DNA of 48,711 nt from CAZUNB01 sp044227985 (GCA_044227985.1 JBGAVT010000007.1:1-48711), one strand, 5' to 3'; shown: positions 25,747-34,801, counted from the stretch's first letter. The notes: generated by a model not told the origin, from the letters alone. Made by a program: numbers and translations.

Positions 25747-26776
25747 GGTCTACTCCAATGTATGCATCATAATGAATCAGTGGTTTATCAGCATGCTTAC
25801 CAACAAGTTCTCTAACAGCTTCGGAATCATATTGGCTTTGTCCGTAACCAATTATCTCCCCGTCATCGTCGACAACTGAAATTACATCTTGAACTGAGAA
25901 TTCACCGATAATTTTACTAACACCAACCATGAGCAAACTAGTCGCTGTCTTATTTCTCATAACCTCAGCAGCTTTTTTGTCCACGACGATAGTACTCTGT
26001 GCGAATTGGGCATGATCAAGAATCCAACGTTTTTTAGCCGTCAAATGCTTGTTAGCTAAGAATCTTGTACCAACCGGTCGGCCAAGACTTGCGCTTAAAA
26101 TAGTAGCAGGGTCGAGACCAGAGCAGATAGTAACGGGTATTCCTCGGCGAGCTACTTTCTGAGCAGCCTGGCATTTTAGCATCATGCCCCCACGGCCATG
26201 TTGTGATGTTTTATCATCTACCAGTTCCCTCCAAGAGACGTCATTGTTCTCAATCGAATCTATTACGTTTTTCTGATTATCAAGTAGTCCATTTACGCTA
26301 CTTGCCAGAACTAGTCGTTCAGCGCCGAGCAGTGAAGCAACTAATCCAGCAATTTCGTCGTTGTCACTGAATGCAAATTCTCGGTCCGCAATTACATCAT
26401 TTTCGTTGATAAGTGGTATAATTTTTTCTTTTAAAAGCTCGTGTAATCCAGAGCGAATTTGAAGATAGTTACTGCGCGAACGAAAATCATCTTTACCAAT
26501 AAGTAATTGCGCTACAGCCAAATCTGATTGTTTGAATGCTGCTTCATAAGCTGTAAATAGTGAAGGTTGCCCAAGAATAGCATAGAATTGTCGTGATTTC
26601 TGATGGGCTGAAGTGTATCTTTGTCTGCCGAGTGCAGTTGCTCCGGATGTTACTAAACATACTCGGTACGATTGCTCTTTCAATTCTACTATTTTTTTAG
26701 CTAAATCATGCAGCCAAATTTTAGAATTAGGTTGCATGATAAGTGCTGAACTGAGCTTTATAACAATTGAACGCAT
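25739..26776 (-). CDS. proB: Glutamate 5-kinase
   Basis: A 345-aa amino-acid kinase, first committed step of proline synthesis. The segments VIKLSSALI, LVTSGATALG, INENDVIADREFAFSDNDEIAGLVASLL and RGGMMLKCQAAQ are typical, and the C-terminal 75 residues look like the PUA domain of long ProB forms. TACTAT lies 6 nt before the ATG, so the operon is likely transcribed from here without a leader. Feedback control by proline cannot be read from the sequence. Confidence 0.95.
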   Translation of the reverse strand: MRSIVIKLSSALIMQPNSKIWLHDLAKKIVELKEQSYRVCLVTSGATALGRQRYTSAHQKSRQFYAILGQPSLFTAYEAAFKQSDLAVAQLLIGKDDFRSRSNYLQIRSGLHELLKEKIIPLINENDVIADREFAFSDNDEIAGLVASLLGAERLVLASSVNGLLDNQKNVIDSIENNDVSWRELVDDKTSQHGRGGMMLKCQAAQKVARRGIPVTICSGLDPATILSASLGRPVGTRFLANKHLTAKKRWILDHAQFAQSTIVVDKKAAEVMRNKTATSLLMVGVSKIIGEFSVQDVISVVDDDGEIIGYGQSQYDSEAVRELVGKHADKPLIHYDAYIGVDHE

Positions 26777-26829
26777 GATGTTATAGTAGCCTAAAATTGC
26801 TTGTTGGGCTACATCCTAAAGGAAAGGAA

Positions 26830-27795
26830 CTAGTTAACAGCGATAGCGCGAACTAGTAATCGTTGGTCGTAGGTGTCGATTGATTTTTTAAACTCTCCTG
26901 AGCAGGTTATTAAGCTAAGGCCAAGTTTATTGGTGTCGGTAGGCGTTAGCGCTTTCGCCATGTCTATTTTGTCGTAAGGGTATTGGGTTGCGCTCACAAT
27001 AGAAAATTTCCTTACTCGCGCGTCGCCGGTCTCCACTTCAATAACATCACCTTTTTTTGCTTTTTCGAGCTTGCCAAATATGCCACGAGCTCGAGTTGAT
27101 CCAGAATAATGCCCAACCACGAGCATAGCCCCAGCTAGATCCATTGGTTTTGAGCTTTGGTCGTACCATCCAGCAGCAAAGATACTTTTTGGAACATCGA
27201 CTGCTCCAACCTTGGTCGTGTCAACTGGTGACACTATAGCCTTGACACCAACAGAACCAATCCGAAGATAGCGAGCTTGGTCTGCAGGAACTGAGTGATT
27301 CTTGTATTGATCATCAGTTATTGGATCTTCTGACACATCAGCAAATGAATTTTGGTTGGCCACGGCTTTGTGTTCGTCGTCTTTTTGTACTGCTGGCTGT
27401 TGATTCATAGTTATCCCAATAACGACCAATATTCCAAAAACGCATAAACTACTTGCCCCTACCAGTAACAATCGAAGATTATTCTTTTTCGTACCTTTGG
27501 TGTCCTTGTTTCCTTTAAAGCTAGGAGTATGTACTTCCGGTTGGTTAGTTGTTTCTGAAACACGAGGTTTCGGGGCTTCCGGTCTAGCATTTCTGATAGA
27601 TGCCCCGACTGATTTTTCTGTATTAGAATAGTCTGTTTTTGGGGTCTTTTCTGGAGAGTTACGAGCTGGTGATGTTTTTGAAAGATCAGTGTGGTAGGGT
27701 GCACGATAATTTGGAATTGCACGAGCCTCTAGGCGAGTAATGGGAATATCCCTTTTACTCTCTAAACGATTCTTCGTGTTAACTACTCTCTTCAT
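26830..27795 (-). CDS. Sortase (class F/E-like)
   Basis: A 321-aa membrane-anchored transpeptidase. A long charged N-terminal cytoplasmic tail (about 115 residues) precedes one TM helix (LRLLLVGASSLCVFGILVVIG). The catalytic domain has His229 (VVGHYSG), Cys298 (LSLITCSGEF) and an arginine in YDQRLLVRA, the sortase triad. It lies 33 nt downstream of a secreted protein ending in an APKTG sorting signal, its likely substrate. The long cytoplasmic tail is unusual for a sortase. Confidence 0.9.
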   Translation of the reverse strand: MKRVVNTKNRLESKRDIPITRLEARAIPNYRAPYHTDLSKTSPARNSPEKTPKTDYSNTEKSVGASIRNARPEAPKPRVSETTNQPEVHTPSFKGNKDTKGTKKNNLRLLLVGASSLCVFGILVVIGITMNQQPAVQKDDEHKAVANQNSFADVSEDPITDDQYKNHSVPADQARYLRIGSVGVKAIVSPVDTTKVGAVDVPKSIFAAGWYDQSSKPMDLAGAMLVVGHYSGSTRARGIFGKLEKAKKGDVIEVETGDARVRKFSIVSATQYPYDKIDMAKALTPTDTNKLGLSLITCSGEFKKSIDTYDQRLLVRAIAVN

Positions 27796-27820
27796 TGTGC
27801 ACCCCGATCTTTGTCCTGTT

Positions 27821-27844
27821 AAATAGAGTTATTTAACTCTATTT
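27821..27844. promoter_or_regulatory. Perfect inverted repeat over the adhesin stop codon
   Basis: AAATAGAGTTA-TT-TAACTCTATTT, 11-bp arms, containing the stop codon of the surface protein and ending just before the sortase leader. It may reduce read-through into the sortase or protect the mRNA 3' end. Confidence 0.55.
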
Positions 27845-29514
27845 GTAGCCAACTTATAGAAATGTTGACTAGCCACAGCAGCTACGATGGCGGCAGCACT
27901 GATCGTACTAACCAACAAGGTGGTTGCTATGTTTGATTTGGTCTGCAGCCCAGTCTTTGGTGCGGCAGGGACATTCATAGCGGTCAGCGTAATATCGTTT
28001 CCGTCACCACCGACGTAGCTAATCTTGAAGACAACACCATTAACTTCGAAGGTTGCACCTTCTGGAAGGTCTTTAAATGTACCTTCAACTGCTTTAGAAC
28101 CCTTGTTGTCAACAATCGTGAATACATCATCTTTTTTTGGAAGATATTTGTCGAGAAGAATCGTGTTCAATTTTGCATCTATCAGTTTAACTTCTTGATT
28201 AACGATAAGTTGATCATATTGTTCGCAGACCTTGGTACCGGCAAGTTCGATTTCAAGACTACCGCCAGTGTAGCCATCGCTATACGTGTCCGTACGAAAA
28301 TCAATAGAGTCAGCTGTCATGCAACCAGGACTATTACCCGGGGCTATAACTCCATCATATACGTCGATGCCACCCGTTAGACCATATTGTTGTCCATCAC
28401 CCTTAACTACTCCATTGCCAGTCAAACGACCGCCATAGACCCCGATCTGTCCAGCGATACCATTTAATTGAAGGTTTCTTCCTCTATTTAAAGAGAAAAA
28501 CCGATCAGATTTATCACCATCGATAGTGAAATTGTAGTTTGTAATATCTACATTGTTGACAGTGATAGTCCCCATATTCTCTAGTGGATTAGTCAGTTTA
28601 TGTCCGTTTTTATTAAGGTTTGTGAAGTTTACCGTTTTACCTTCTTTATCGATGGAAAAAATAGTATCTTTCAGTAGCGTCACCTGGGATGTTACGTTGG
28701 TTATGTTTTTATTACATCCAACCTCAGAATTTGCAATCCAAAAGCAGAAAGACGCCGCTCGAGTACTTTCAGAATTAAATGTCATTGGCTCTGTAATATC
28801 TCCAGGAGTACTGTACCAGCGAATAATACTGGAACCATTAATAGTAGTTATCCCAGTGGCATCTCCAAGTACGTTTGTTTCCTCTACTTGCAGGATAGAA
28901 TTTCCGTTAAGAACTACATTTCCGCTGAAGGTTGTATCTCCTTTAATCACGGTAAATCCATCTGACATCACAATGTCTCCTGAGCCAATGATGCCACCGC
29001 TTATATATGTATTGACTCCATTTGTCATAGCCATGCCCTGGGCTAGGCTTAATTCCCCATCCAAATTTATACTGCCATAATTTGATCCACTATTGGTTAG
29101 AGTTAGTGCTGTGGATATATCGAGGTCAGATGTGAAAGTTAGGCTACTTGACTTTGAATCGACTGTCGCGACATCAATTGCATTGCCGCCAATTGAAACA
29201 TCTTTACCATATTCTCCTGTGTATGCGATTGAATTAAATTTTGCACTAGTCAGATCATTGTTGGGGGTTTGATTCCCAGTATAGTTTGCTTTATCAAAAA
29301 CTAGATCGTGATTTCCGTTTGCAGTTGGCGCCGTGCCACCTTGCCAGTTTGCATCGTTACTAAAGTTTTTATTTGCATTTGATGCCCCCGTCCATGTGTA
29401 TGTCGCTGCTGATGCCCCAACTGATAGCGAGAACACCATTCCTAAACTAACTAATATTGCTAACACCCACTGATTCGCCACCGCGAAACGTGCGTTTAAT
29501 GCGAAATTACGCAT
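27829..29514 (-). CDS. Secreted beta-helix surface protein with APKTG wall-sorting signal
   Basis: A 561-aa exported protein. A signal peptide (about residues 1-38, ending ...GASA) is followed by TYTWTGASNANKNFSNDANW, the typical opening of autotransporter-type beta-strand repeat proteins, then repetitive Asn/Thr/Gly-rich strands. Near residue 410 it has the family pattern IAPGNSPG followed by GGSLEIELAG and YDQLIV. The C terminus has APKTG (518-522), a hydrophobic stretch and a basic tail (NRVK): a complete sortase signal. The start at 29514 has a strong GAGGAGGGG ribosome site. It probably acts as an adhesin at the cell surface, anchored by the sortase next door. Confidence 0.88.
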   Translation of the reverse strand: MRNFALNARFAVANQWVLAILVSLGMVFSLSVGASAATYTWTGASNANKNFSNDANWQGGTAPTANGNHDLVFDKANYTGNQTPNNDLTSAKFNSIAYTGEYGKDVSIGGNAIDVATVDSKSSSLTFTSDLDISTALTLTNSGSNYGSINLDGELSLAQGMAMTNGVNTYISGGIIGSGDIVMSDGFTVIKGDTTFSGNVVLNGNSILQVEETNVLGDATGITTINGSSIIRWYSTPGDITEPMTFNSESTRAASFCFWIANSEVGCNKNITNVTSQVTLLKDTIFSIDKEGKTVNFTNLNKNGHKLTNPLENMGTITVNNVDITNYNFTIDGDKSDRFFSLNRGRNLQLNGIAGQIGVYGGRLTGNGVVKGDGQQYGLTGGIDVYDGVIAPGNSPGCMTADSIDFRTDTYSDGYTGGSLEIELAGTKVCEQYDQLIVNQEVKLIDAKLNTILLDKYLPKKDDVFTIVDNKGSKAVEGTFKDLPEGATFEVNGVVFKISYVGGDGNDITLTAMNVPAAPKTGLQTKSNIATTLLVSTISAAAIVAAVASQHFYKLATNRVK

Positions 29515-29635
29515 AAACCCCTCCTCATTTTTTTGATATGTTTGTTTGAAACCTCTTGCTTCTATCAAAGTATCACAAGTCACGCATTTTTTGTCAAAAA
29601 GATTATGTTAAATTATCTATTGGTCTGTGGATAAC

Positions 29636-30301
29636 TTATTCGTTCCAAGGGCCAGGATAGCCAGGGAAGTAACTTAGGCGAAGTTTGTGTTTTGGATGGC
29701 CCAACTCGAATAGTTGTTTGTATAGATCGACACAGAACTCTTCAGGTCCAGCTAGATAGATATGCTGTTCGCTGATGTCATCTACTGCTAAGGCAATATC
29801 TTCATAAGTAATTCTCTTTTCTTGAGCAATGAGTTTAAAGTTTATTTGTTCAAGTTCTGATTTATAAATCAACTGATTCTTTTTTGCACCGTAAACGAGA
29901 GTGGTTTGTTGTAACTGATCTTTTCTGTTGCTCTGGACGAGGTCAAGAAGCATCGAACGATATGGCGTAATACCAATTCCAGCAGCAATCAGCAGGACTG
30001 GTTCCGGATTTCTTGGAATATTGAAATTTCCAATAGCCGGTGAACTCAATACAGTATCGCTTTCTGATAATTGCTGGAGTGCCATTTTAAATTTGCTAGG
30101 ATTATCTGCTGAGATTTTAACTGTATATCGAATGTCTGTTTCGTGTGGACTACTCGACATTGAAACCCAGTGGCTGCCGACGTCCTTTATACTCATTTCA
30201 ATGTAATCACCGGCATCAAAACTAAAACCAGCGGGTTTTTGAAAATAAAACTCCCAAATATCACCAACTAGATGTTTTTCATAAAGGAAGAGTAGCTCCA
30301 T
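29636..30301 (-). CDS. Ferredoxin-NADP reductase-like flavoprotein
   Basis: A 221-aa FAD/NAD(P)-binding reductase. The N-terminal barrel has DAGDYIEM and HWVSMSSSP (in place of the usual RxYS), and the nucleotide domain has LLIAAGIGITPYRSML and VYGAKKNQLIYKSEL with a C-terminal FPGYPGPW. No iron-sulphur domain is fused, so the electron partner is separate. It starts 12 nt after a CheY-like regulator gene. What it reduces is not known. Confidence 0.85.
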   Translation of the reverse strand: MELLFLYEKHLVGDIWEFYFQKPAGFSFDAGDYIEMSIKDVGSHWVSMSSSPHETDIRYTVKISADNPSKFKMALQQLSESDTVLSSPAIGNFNIPRNPEPVLLIAAGIGITPYRSMLLDLVQSNRKDQLQQTTLVYGAKKNQLIYKSELEQINFKLIAQEKRITYEDIALAVDDISEQHIYLAGPEEFCVDLYKQLFELGHPKHKLRLSYFPGYPGPWNE

Positions 30302-30313
30302 GATTACAACAGA

Positions 30314-30682
30314 CTATTCTGAAAGAGCAGTTCGTACTTTTTCAGCCACTTGCTTAGGGGTCATGTCAGCTTTAACAATATAATCAACAACGTTAGAGTC
30401 ACCAATAATGGTAGGCATTTCATTCTCACCCATATTCGTGAGAACTATTACTTTTATCTCTTTTCCCCACTCAGTTTCGCGAAGTTTGCGGAGCATGGTG
30501 TCGCCATTCATTATCGGCATCATCAAATCAAGCAATATAATATCAGGTCTTTCTTTCTCTATAAGCACTAGACCATCTTCGCCGTTGCCAGCCGTAACGA
30601 CCTTATAGTCAAGCCCTGTAAACTTCATACGATACATCTGTACAATTGCGATGTCATCTTCGATAATTGCTACTTTAGTCAT
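30314..30682 (-). CDS. Single-domain response regulator (CheY-like)
   Basis: A 122-aa stand-alone receiver: acidic pocket IIEDD, phospho-acceptor Asp52 (ILLDLMMPIMNG), Thr/Lys switch residues in VLTN and YIVKADMTP. No output domain. TATAGT is exactly 6 nt before the ATG (leaderless). A large orphan histidine kinase at 32.1 kb could be its partner; the FNR-like gene follows on the same transcript. Confidence 0.92.
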   Translation of the reverse strand: MTKVAIIEDDIAIVQMYRMKFTGLDYKVVTAGNGEDGLVLIEKERPDIILLDLMMPIMNGDTMLRKLRETEWGKEIKVIVLTNMGENEMPTIIGDSNVVDYIVKADMTPKQVAEKVRTALSE

Positions 30683-30799
30683 GTATTTACTATAGTACAA
30701 AAATTGTTGATGTACAAAAAAGAAGTTTTATGGTAGTCTCATCTATAATAGTTGCTATGTAATTTTGTATAAATTAAACGAATTGAGTATGATATAAAA

Positions 30800-31141
30800 A
30801 TGAAAGATTTAGCTCCAAATATATACAGACAACGACTAGTGATCGAGGGCTATCCTCAAAAAATAATTTCAGATACTGATATAAAGAACTATTTAACTCA
30901 ACTCTCTGACCATATTGGTATGGTTACATTAATTGAACCTGTCACTCATTGCTCTGATAAATTTGGTTGGGCAGGCTGGATCCATTGGGAAACCTCTGGT
31001 GCTCATTTTTACGCATGGGAGCAGCCTTTGCTTTTCTTCAGTGTTGACATTTATACCTGTAAAGAATTTTCTGTTGAAGATGCAACAGAACTTACTAGAA
31101 GTTTTTTCAATACTTCGAGAATCGAATACAAAGAGTTTTAA
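30800..31141 (+). CDS. S-adenosylmethionine decarboxylase-like pyruvoyl enzyme
   Basis: A 113-aa protein with the SpeD/SpeH core: Ser66 (WETSGAHFYAW) in the position of the self-cleaving serine, His69, and Cys87 in VDIYTCKEF. Bacterial class 1b AdoMet decarboxylases have SHxSxH and a Cys about 20 residues further; here the serine-cysteine distance is 21 and the residues next to the serine differ. Family members in bacteria also include ornithine or arginine decarboxylases, so the substrate is open. TATGAT lies 6 nt before the ATG. It forms an operon with the next gene. Confidence 0.8.
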   Translation: MKDLAPNIYRQRLVIEGYPQKIISDTDIKNYLTQLSDHIGMVTLIEPVTHCSDKFGWAGWIHWETSGAHFYAWEQPLLFFSVDIYTCKEFSVEDATELTRSFFNTSRIEYKEF

Positions 31142-31166
31142 TCGGACATAAAAAAGGAGAAGTATA

Positions 31167-32060
31167 ATGGCTTTAGACGGAGAAGTAATAGAGTCCCAAC
31201 CAGAATACCTATTATCTGGTCATACGCCAACTGCTGAGTCTTACAAACTTGATGACGATCGACTCGATTCGATTGAAGATCATGTAGTCTCTAATTTACT
31301 TGATGCTGGCCAGACAGGGATAGTGGTTTTTGTTGTGCCACACGACAGTGAGCTCGGCGATTTTGGTCGTACGTACGAAGAAAGAAAATTCAACGAAGAA
31401 GGCGGTGAAGACTATGATTTTTTTGCCGGTATGGCCGACCATGAAGAAAGAACCACTCATCTATATACAATAGATCTTTCTTTGGGGAAGATTGCGCATG
31501 TAAAACGTCTGGTTAGCGCTAGAGGCGATGCTGATGATCCTAACATGAAGTTGTCTGGTATTGAGCCTGTTGATGATAGAGTGCATGCACTTGGAAAAGA
31601 GCACATGAGCATCACTGGTATACGAGGCTTTCATGAAATAGATAACCTCGCTAATTCCACCAACGTTGCAACTAACCTAGAGACCAAAAGAGCTGACGAA
31701 GCAATGCAGATAATTTATGGAGCAGCGAGCTATAAGGCTACGTTTCTTATGACACAAATCGAAGGTTCAGAAAGAGTGTTTGCTTATCTCAACCAAAAAG
31801 CAGTGAGGTCGTTAGGAGGTATAGGCGTGGAGAGTAGACCTTTGGGTGGCAGAAGTTTCCATCTACCTATCCCCGGTAAAGATGAGTTTGACACAGAGTA
31901 TGAAGCTGTTTTGATACCTGCCTCAGAGCACAACCTGTATGTCTTTGAACATGGAATTGAGGGTAACGAAAGATCGATGTATGTTGGAGAAATGAATGTA
32001 CCACTACTGAGATTTAACGATGAAGGAAAGATTGAACAATTGTCGGTTGATCCGAGTTAA
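31167..32060 (+). CDS. Unknown protein paired with the AdoMet-decarboxylase-like gene
   Basis: A 297-aa soluble protein, 25 nt downstream of the previous gene with an AAGGAG ribosome site. The first half (RTYEERKF, then DYDFF and HLYTIDLSLGKIAHVKRLV) has the feel of a GNAT or autoinducer-synthase-like acyltransferase, but no signature is firm. The second half, with NLYVFEHGIEGNERSMYVGEMNVPLL, is unassigned. If it is an acyltransferase, it could modify a polyamine made by its partner; that is a guess. Confidence 0.55.
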   Translation: MALDGEVIESQPEYLLSGHTPTAESYKLDDDRLDSIEDHVVSNLLDAGQTGIVVFVVPHDSELGDFGRTYEERKFNEEGGEDYDFFAGMADHEERTTHLYTIDLSLGKIAHVKRLVSARGDADDPNMKLSGIEPVDDRVHALGKEHMSITGIRGFHEIDNLANSTNVATNLETKRADEAMQIIYGAASYKATFLMTQIEGSERVFAYLNQKAVRSLGGIGVESRPLGGRSFHLPIPGKDEFDTEYEAVLIPASEHNLYVFEHGIEGNERSMYVGEMNVPLLRFNDEGKIEQLSVDPS

Positions 32061-32114
32061 TAAATAATTTACTATAACCAGCTAGGCTTAAGCATCTTAG
32101 TGTACAATTGTGAC

Positions 32115-34310
32115 ATGACATACATACTTCTCGGATTTCTGTCGATAATCCAATTGGTTATGTCGGTTGGATTATATTATAAGAGAAATTCTAAAGTTAG
32201 TCGTTATTTTCTATTTTTTACATCGTTATTGATAATTTGGACCTTCACTAATATAATACTAGATTTTTCAGTCAGTGAGCCTGCTTTTTTCCAATCTATA
32301 AGTGATAGGGTCCTTGTATTAAATTGGTCTAATAAACTAGGGTTTTTCTTCGGGTCGCTTACTATTGTTATGCTTTATCGTATAACAAGAGTTTTCCCTT
32401 TACAATTAAACGAAACTAAGGTGTCAAGCTTAGTAACTATTTTTTCTGCATCAGTTGCTTTCCTGTCATTGTTCACATTTGTCTCGGGTTCGTATACAGT
32501 CAACGCTTTAAACCAAGAAGCGTATATGTACGGTCCACTTTCGTTTATTATTGCTATTGTTTTTTTGCTGGTAGCAATTGAATCGAGCGTGACACTGTTG
32601 TCGGTTACACGAAGTAAAAATGTTACTAAAATAGTAAAACAGCAGGCAAAAACTATACTTTTTGGCTTACTACTTACAGCAACTTTAGCAATCACCATTA
32701 TTGTTATAGTCCCATCTCTCACAAAGCAGGATACCTACATTGCTCTCGGTTATTATTCACCGTATATTTTTACAATTGTTTTGTTTTATAGCATTGTTCG
32801 ACAGGGCTTCTTAGATTTCAAAATCATCATAGCTCGTTCTTTAGCATATGCAATGTCTATTATGGTCGTAGGTCTGATTTTTGCTTTTATTGCATTCAGT
32901 ATTGCTAATAGATTTCTTTTTATAAACACTAAGCCAACATTGTCACAAGAGTTAGTATATATATTGCTAGCCGTTTCTCTGGGGCTGATTTTTTCACCTT
33001 TAAAGACTACTTTTGATAAGCTTACGCGTAGTATTTTCTTCCGAGATTATTACGATACAGAGAGATTCTTGAATGCCCTTGGTAAGGAGCTATCAGAGCA
33101 GAAAGATTTTACAAATTTGCTCCATAATAGCTTGGTACTGTTTTCCAATACACTTAAAGCTATTAGTGCAAGCTTAATTGTACTGGACGAGACACAAAGT
33201 GAAATTCTTAAGGCAAGTAGTGTCAATGTTAAGGGCAGATCAATGCCCAACTTCATCTCGCTTGGTAAGTTCAATCGACAGCTGTTGACTATGAAGGATG
33301 AGCTGGATGTCACAACTAAAAACTACCGATTGATGAAAAAACATGACCTAGATATTGTTTTACGACTAGGCGAACAAGAAAGTATCACTGGATATCTACT
33401 GTTGACGGGTAAGCGCGGTGGTAATAGCTATACAGCGCAAGATATAAAAGTACTCGAAATCGCCTCTAAGCAACTATCAGTAGCAATTCAAAATGCTAGG
33501 TATGTTAATCAGATTGCAGAATTCAACAAAACTCTACAGGCAGAAGTTAAACGAGCCACATCTAAGTTAGAAAAATCGAATGAAAAACTACGACATCTCG
33601 ATGAAGCCAAAGATGAATTTGTTAGCATGGCGAGCCATCAATTGCGAACACCATTAACGACGATTAAAGGATATCTTTCGATGCTATCAGAAGGCGATGC
33701 TGGTGAAATTACTAAGATGCAACAAAAATTCGTTGGCGAAGCATTCACTGCTACACAGAGGATGGTATATCTGATATCCGATCTATTGAATGTGAGCAGG
33801 ATATCGACTGGTAAGTTTGTCCTAAACGAGACCACGGTTGATTTTGCAAAAATTATTAGCGAAGAAGTCGGGCAGTTGAACCGATCCGCAGAAACGAAAG
33901 ATATAAAATTAGAATATAAGAAACCAACTAATCTGCCACAGTTAACGTTGGATAAAACAAAAGTTTCACAAGTAGTCATGAACTTTATAGATAATGCACT
34001 TTACTATACTCCAAAAAAAGGAAAGGTTGTTATTGAGCTGTCGGAGACTAATAACTATATAGAGTTAACCGTAACCGACAATGGGATAGGTGTACCGAAG
34101 TTTGAGCAGCATCAATTGTTTACTAAATTTTTCCGGGCTGAAAATGCCAGAGAGGCTCGGCCGGACGGGACTGGACTTGGATTATATATGGCAAAGAAGG
34201 TTATTATAGCCCAAGGTGGAAGTATCATTTTTGAGAGTCGAGAGGGCAAAGGCAGTACTTTTGGGTTCCGTTTCCCAAAAAGTAGAGTAGTTGCTAGTAA
34301 AAACAAATGA
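32115..34310 (+). CDS. Large orphan sensor histidine kinase (multi-TM, GAF-like, HisKA, HATPase)
   Basis: A 731-aa kinase. The N terminus has about eight membrane helices (residues 1-300) as in 7TM-type sensor modules. Next comes a GAF-like domain (about 310-455), a coiled coil (about 465-500), then the dimerisation domain with His508 (SMASHQLRTPLTTIKGYL), N box NFIDNALYY, G1 TDNGIGV and G2 GTGLGLYMAKK. The start is the ATG at 32115: TACAAT lies 6 nt before it, inside a longer frame starting at a GTG (32100). No response regulator is adjacent; the CheY-like gene at 30.3 kb is the nearest candidate. Confidence 0.92.
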   Translation: MTYILLGFLSIIQLVMSVGLYYKRNSKVSRYFLFFTSLLIIWTFTNIILDFSVSEPAFFQSISDRVLVLNWSNKLGFFFGSLTIVMLYRITRVFPLQLNETKVSSLVTIFSASVAFLSLFTFVSGSYTVNALNQEAYMYGPLSFIIAIVFLLVAIESSVTLLSVTRSKNVTKIVKQQAKTILFGLLLTATLAITIIVIVPSLTKQDTYIALGYYSPYIFTIVLFYSIVRQGFLDFKIIIARSLAYAMSIMVVGLIFAFIAFSIANRFLFINTKPTLSQELVYILLAVSLGLIFSPLKTTFDKLTRSIFFRDYYDTERFLNALGKELSEQKDFTNLLHNSLVLFSNTLKAISASLIVLDETQSEILKASSVNVKGRSMPNFISLGKFNRQLLTMKDELDVTTKNYRLMKKHDLDIVLRLGEQESITGYLLLTGKRGGNSYTAQDIKVLEIASKQLSVAIQNARYVNQIAEFNKTLQAEVKRATSKLEKSNEKLRHLDEAKDEFVSMASHQLRTPLTTIKGYLSMLSEGDAGEITKMQQKFVGEAFTATQRMVYLISDLLNVSRISTGKFVLNETTVDFAKIISEEVGQLNRSAETKDIKLEYKKPTNLPQLTLDKTKVSQVVMNFIDNALYYTPKKGKVVIELSETNNYIELTVTDNGIGVPKFEQHQLFTKFFRAENAREARPDGTGLGLYMAKKVIIAQGGSIIFESREGKGSTFGFRFPKSRVVASKNK

Positions 34311-34343
34311 TTTTGTAGTTTAACGATAGTTTTTAGCTAGAAG

Positions 34344-34541
34344 CTATTCACGAATATTTCGGAATAACCAACTAGCTCCAAGCCCAGACACTAATAAGCT
34401 GAACACTATAATTCCCGTCCAGCTGACTGGTTCATCGCTTATAGCTCTAGTTACGAAGAAGCTGATAATAACTAGCAGTATAAAGAAAACACCACCAATT
34501 ATTGCCATTCGTGCAGCTTTACTTCCTAAATCTATATTCAT
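34344..34541 (-). CDS. Small two-helix membrane protein
   Basis: A 65-aa protein with two membrane helices (about residues 13-32 and 41-60) and a basic end. TATGAT lies 6 nt before the ATG, the same promoter-start layout as its neighbours, which supports it as a real gene. Function unknown. Confidence 0.65.
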   Translation of the reverse strand: MNIDLGSKAARMAIIGGVFFILLVIISFFVTRAISDEPVSWTGIIVFSLLVSGLGASWLFRNIRE

Positions 34542-34673
34542 TATCTAATCATACCTGCTTTATGCTTGGGAGTAAACTCTAATGCTTTCGGCTGATTACC
34601 TGTAATACTAAGCTAAATTTGTTTCTCGAAGACTTTAAGAGCCGTACATGCTAGAAAATATTCAAAAATAGTC

Positions 34674-34679
34674 TATAAT
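34674..34679 (+). promoter_or_regulatory. -10 box of tRNA-Pro
   Basis: A perfect TATAAT 13 nt before the first base of the mature tRNA. No clear -35 box. Confidence 0.6.
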
Positions 34680-34692
34680 GTAGCAAGTGTTT

Positions 34693-34769
34693 CGGGGATT
34701 GGCGCAGTTGGCTAGCGCGCGCGGTTTGGGACCGTGAGGTCGGAGGTTCGAGTCCTCTATCCCCGACCA
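34693..34769 (+). tRNA. tRNA-Pro (anticodon TGG), CCA encoded
   Basis: Acceptor CGGGGAT/ATCCCCG, anticodon loop TTTGGGA between CGCGG and CCGTG, T loop TTCGAGT, CCA at 34767-34769. It marks the left flank of the accessory island. Confidence 0.96.
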
Positions 34770-34778
34770 AGCTAAATG

Positions 34779-34801
34779 CCCACCATTTCGGTGGGTTTTT
34801 T
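34779..34801 (+). terminator. Terminator of tRNA-Pro
   Basis: CCCACC-ATTTC-GGTGGG followed by TTTTTT, 9 nt after the tRNA. Confidence 0.9.

Noticed and set aside
28553..29080. 175-codon plus-strand frame inside the surface protein gene
   Set aside because: Antisense shadow of the beta-helix gene, whose repeats and sorting signal are clear.
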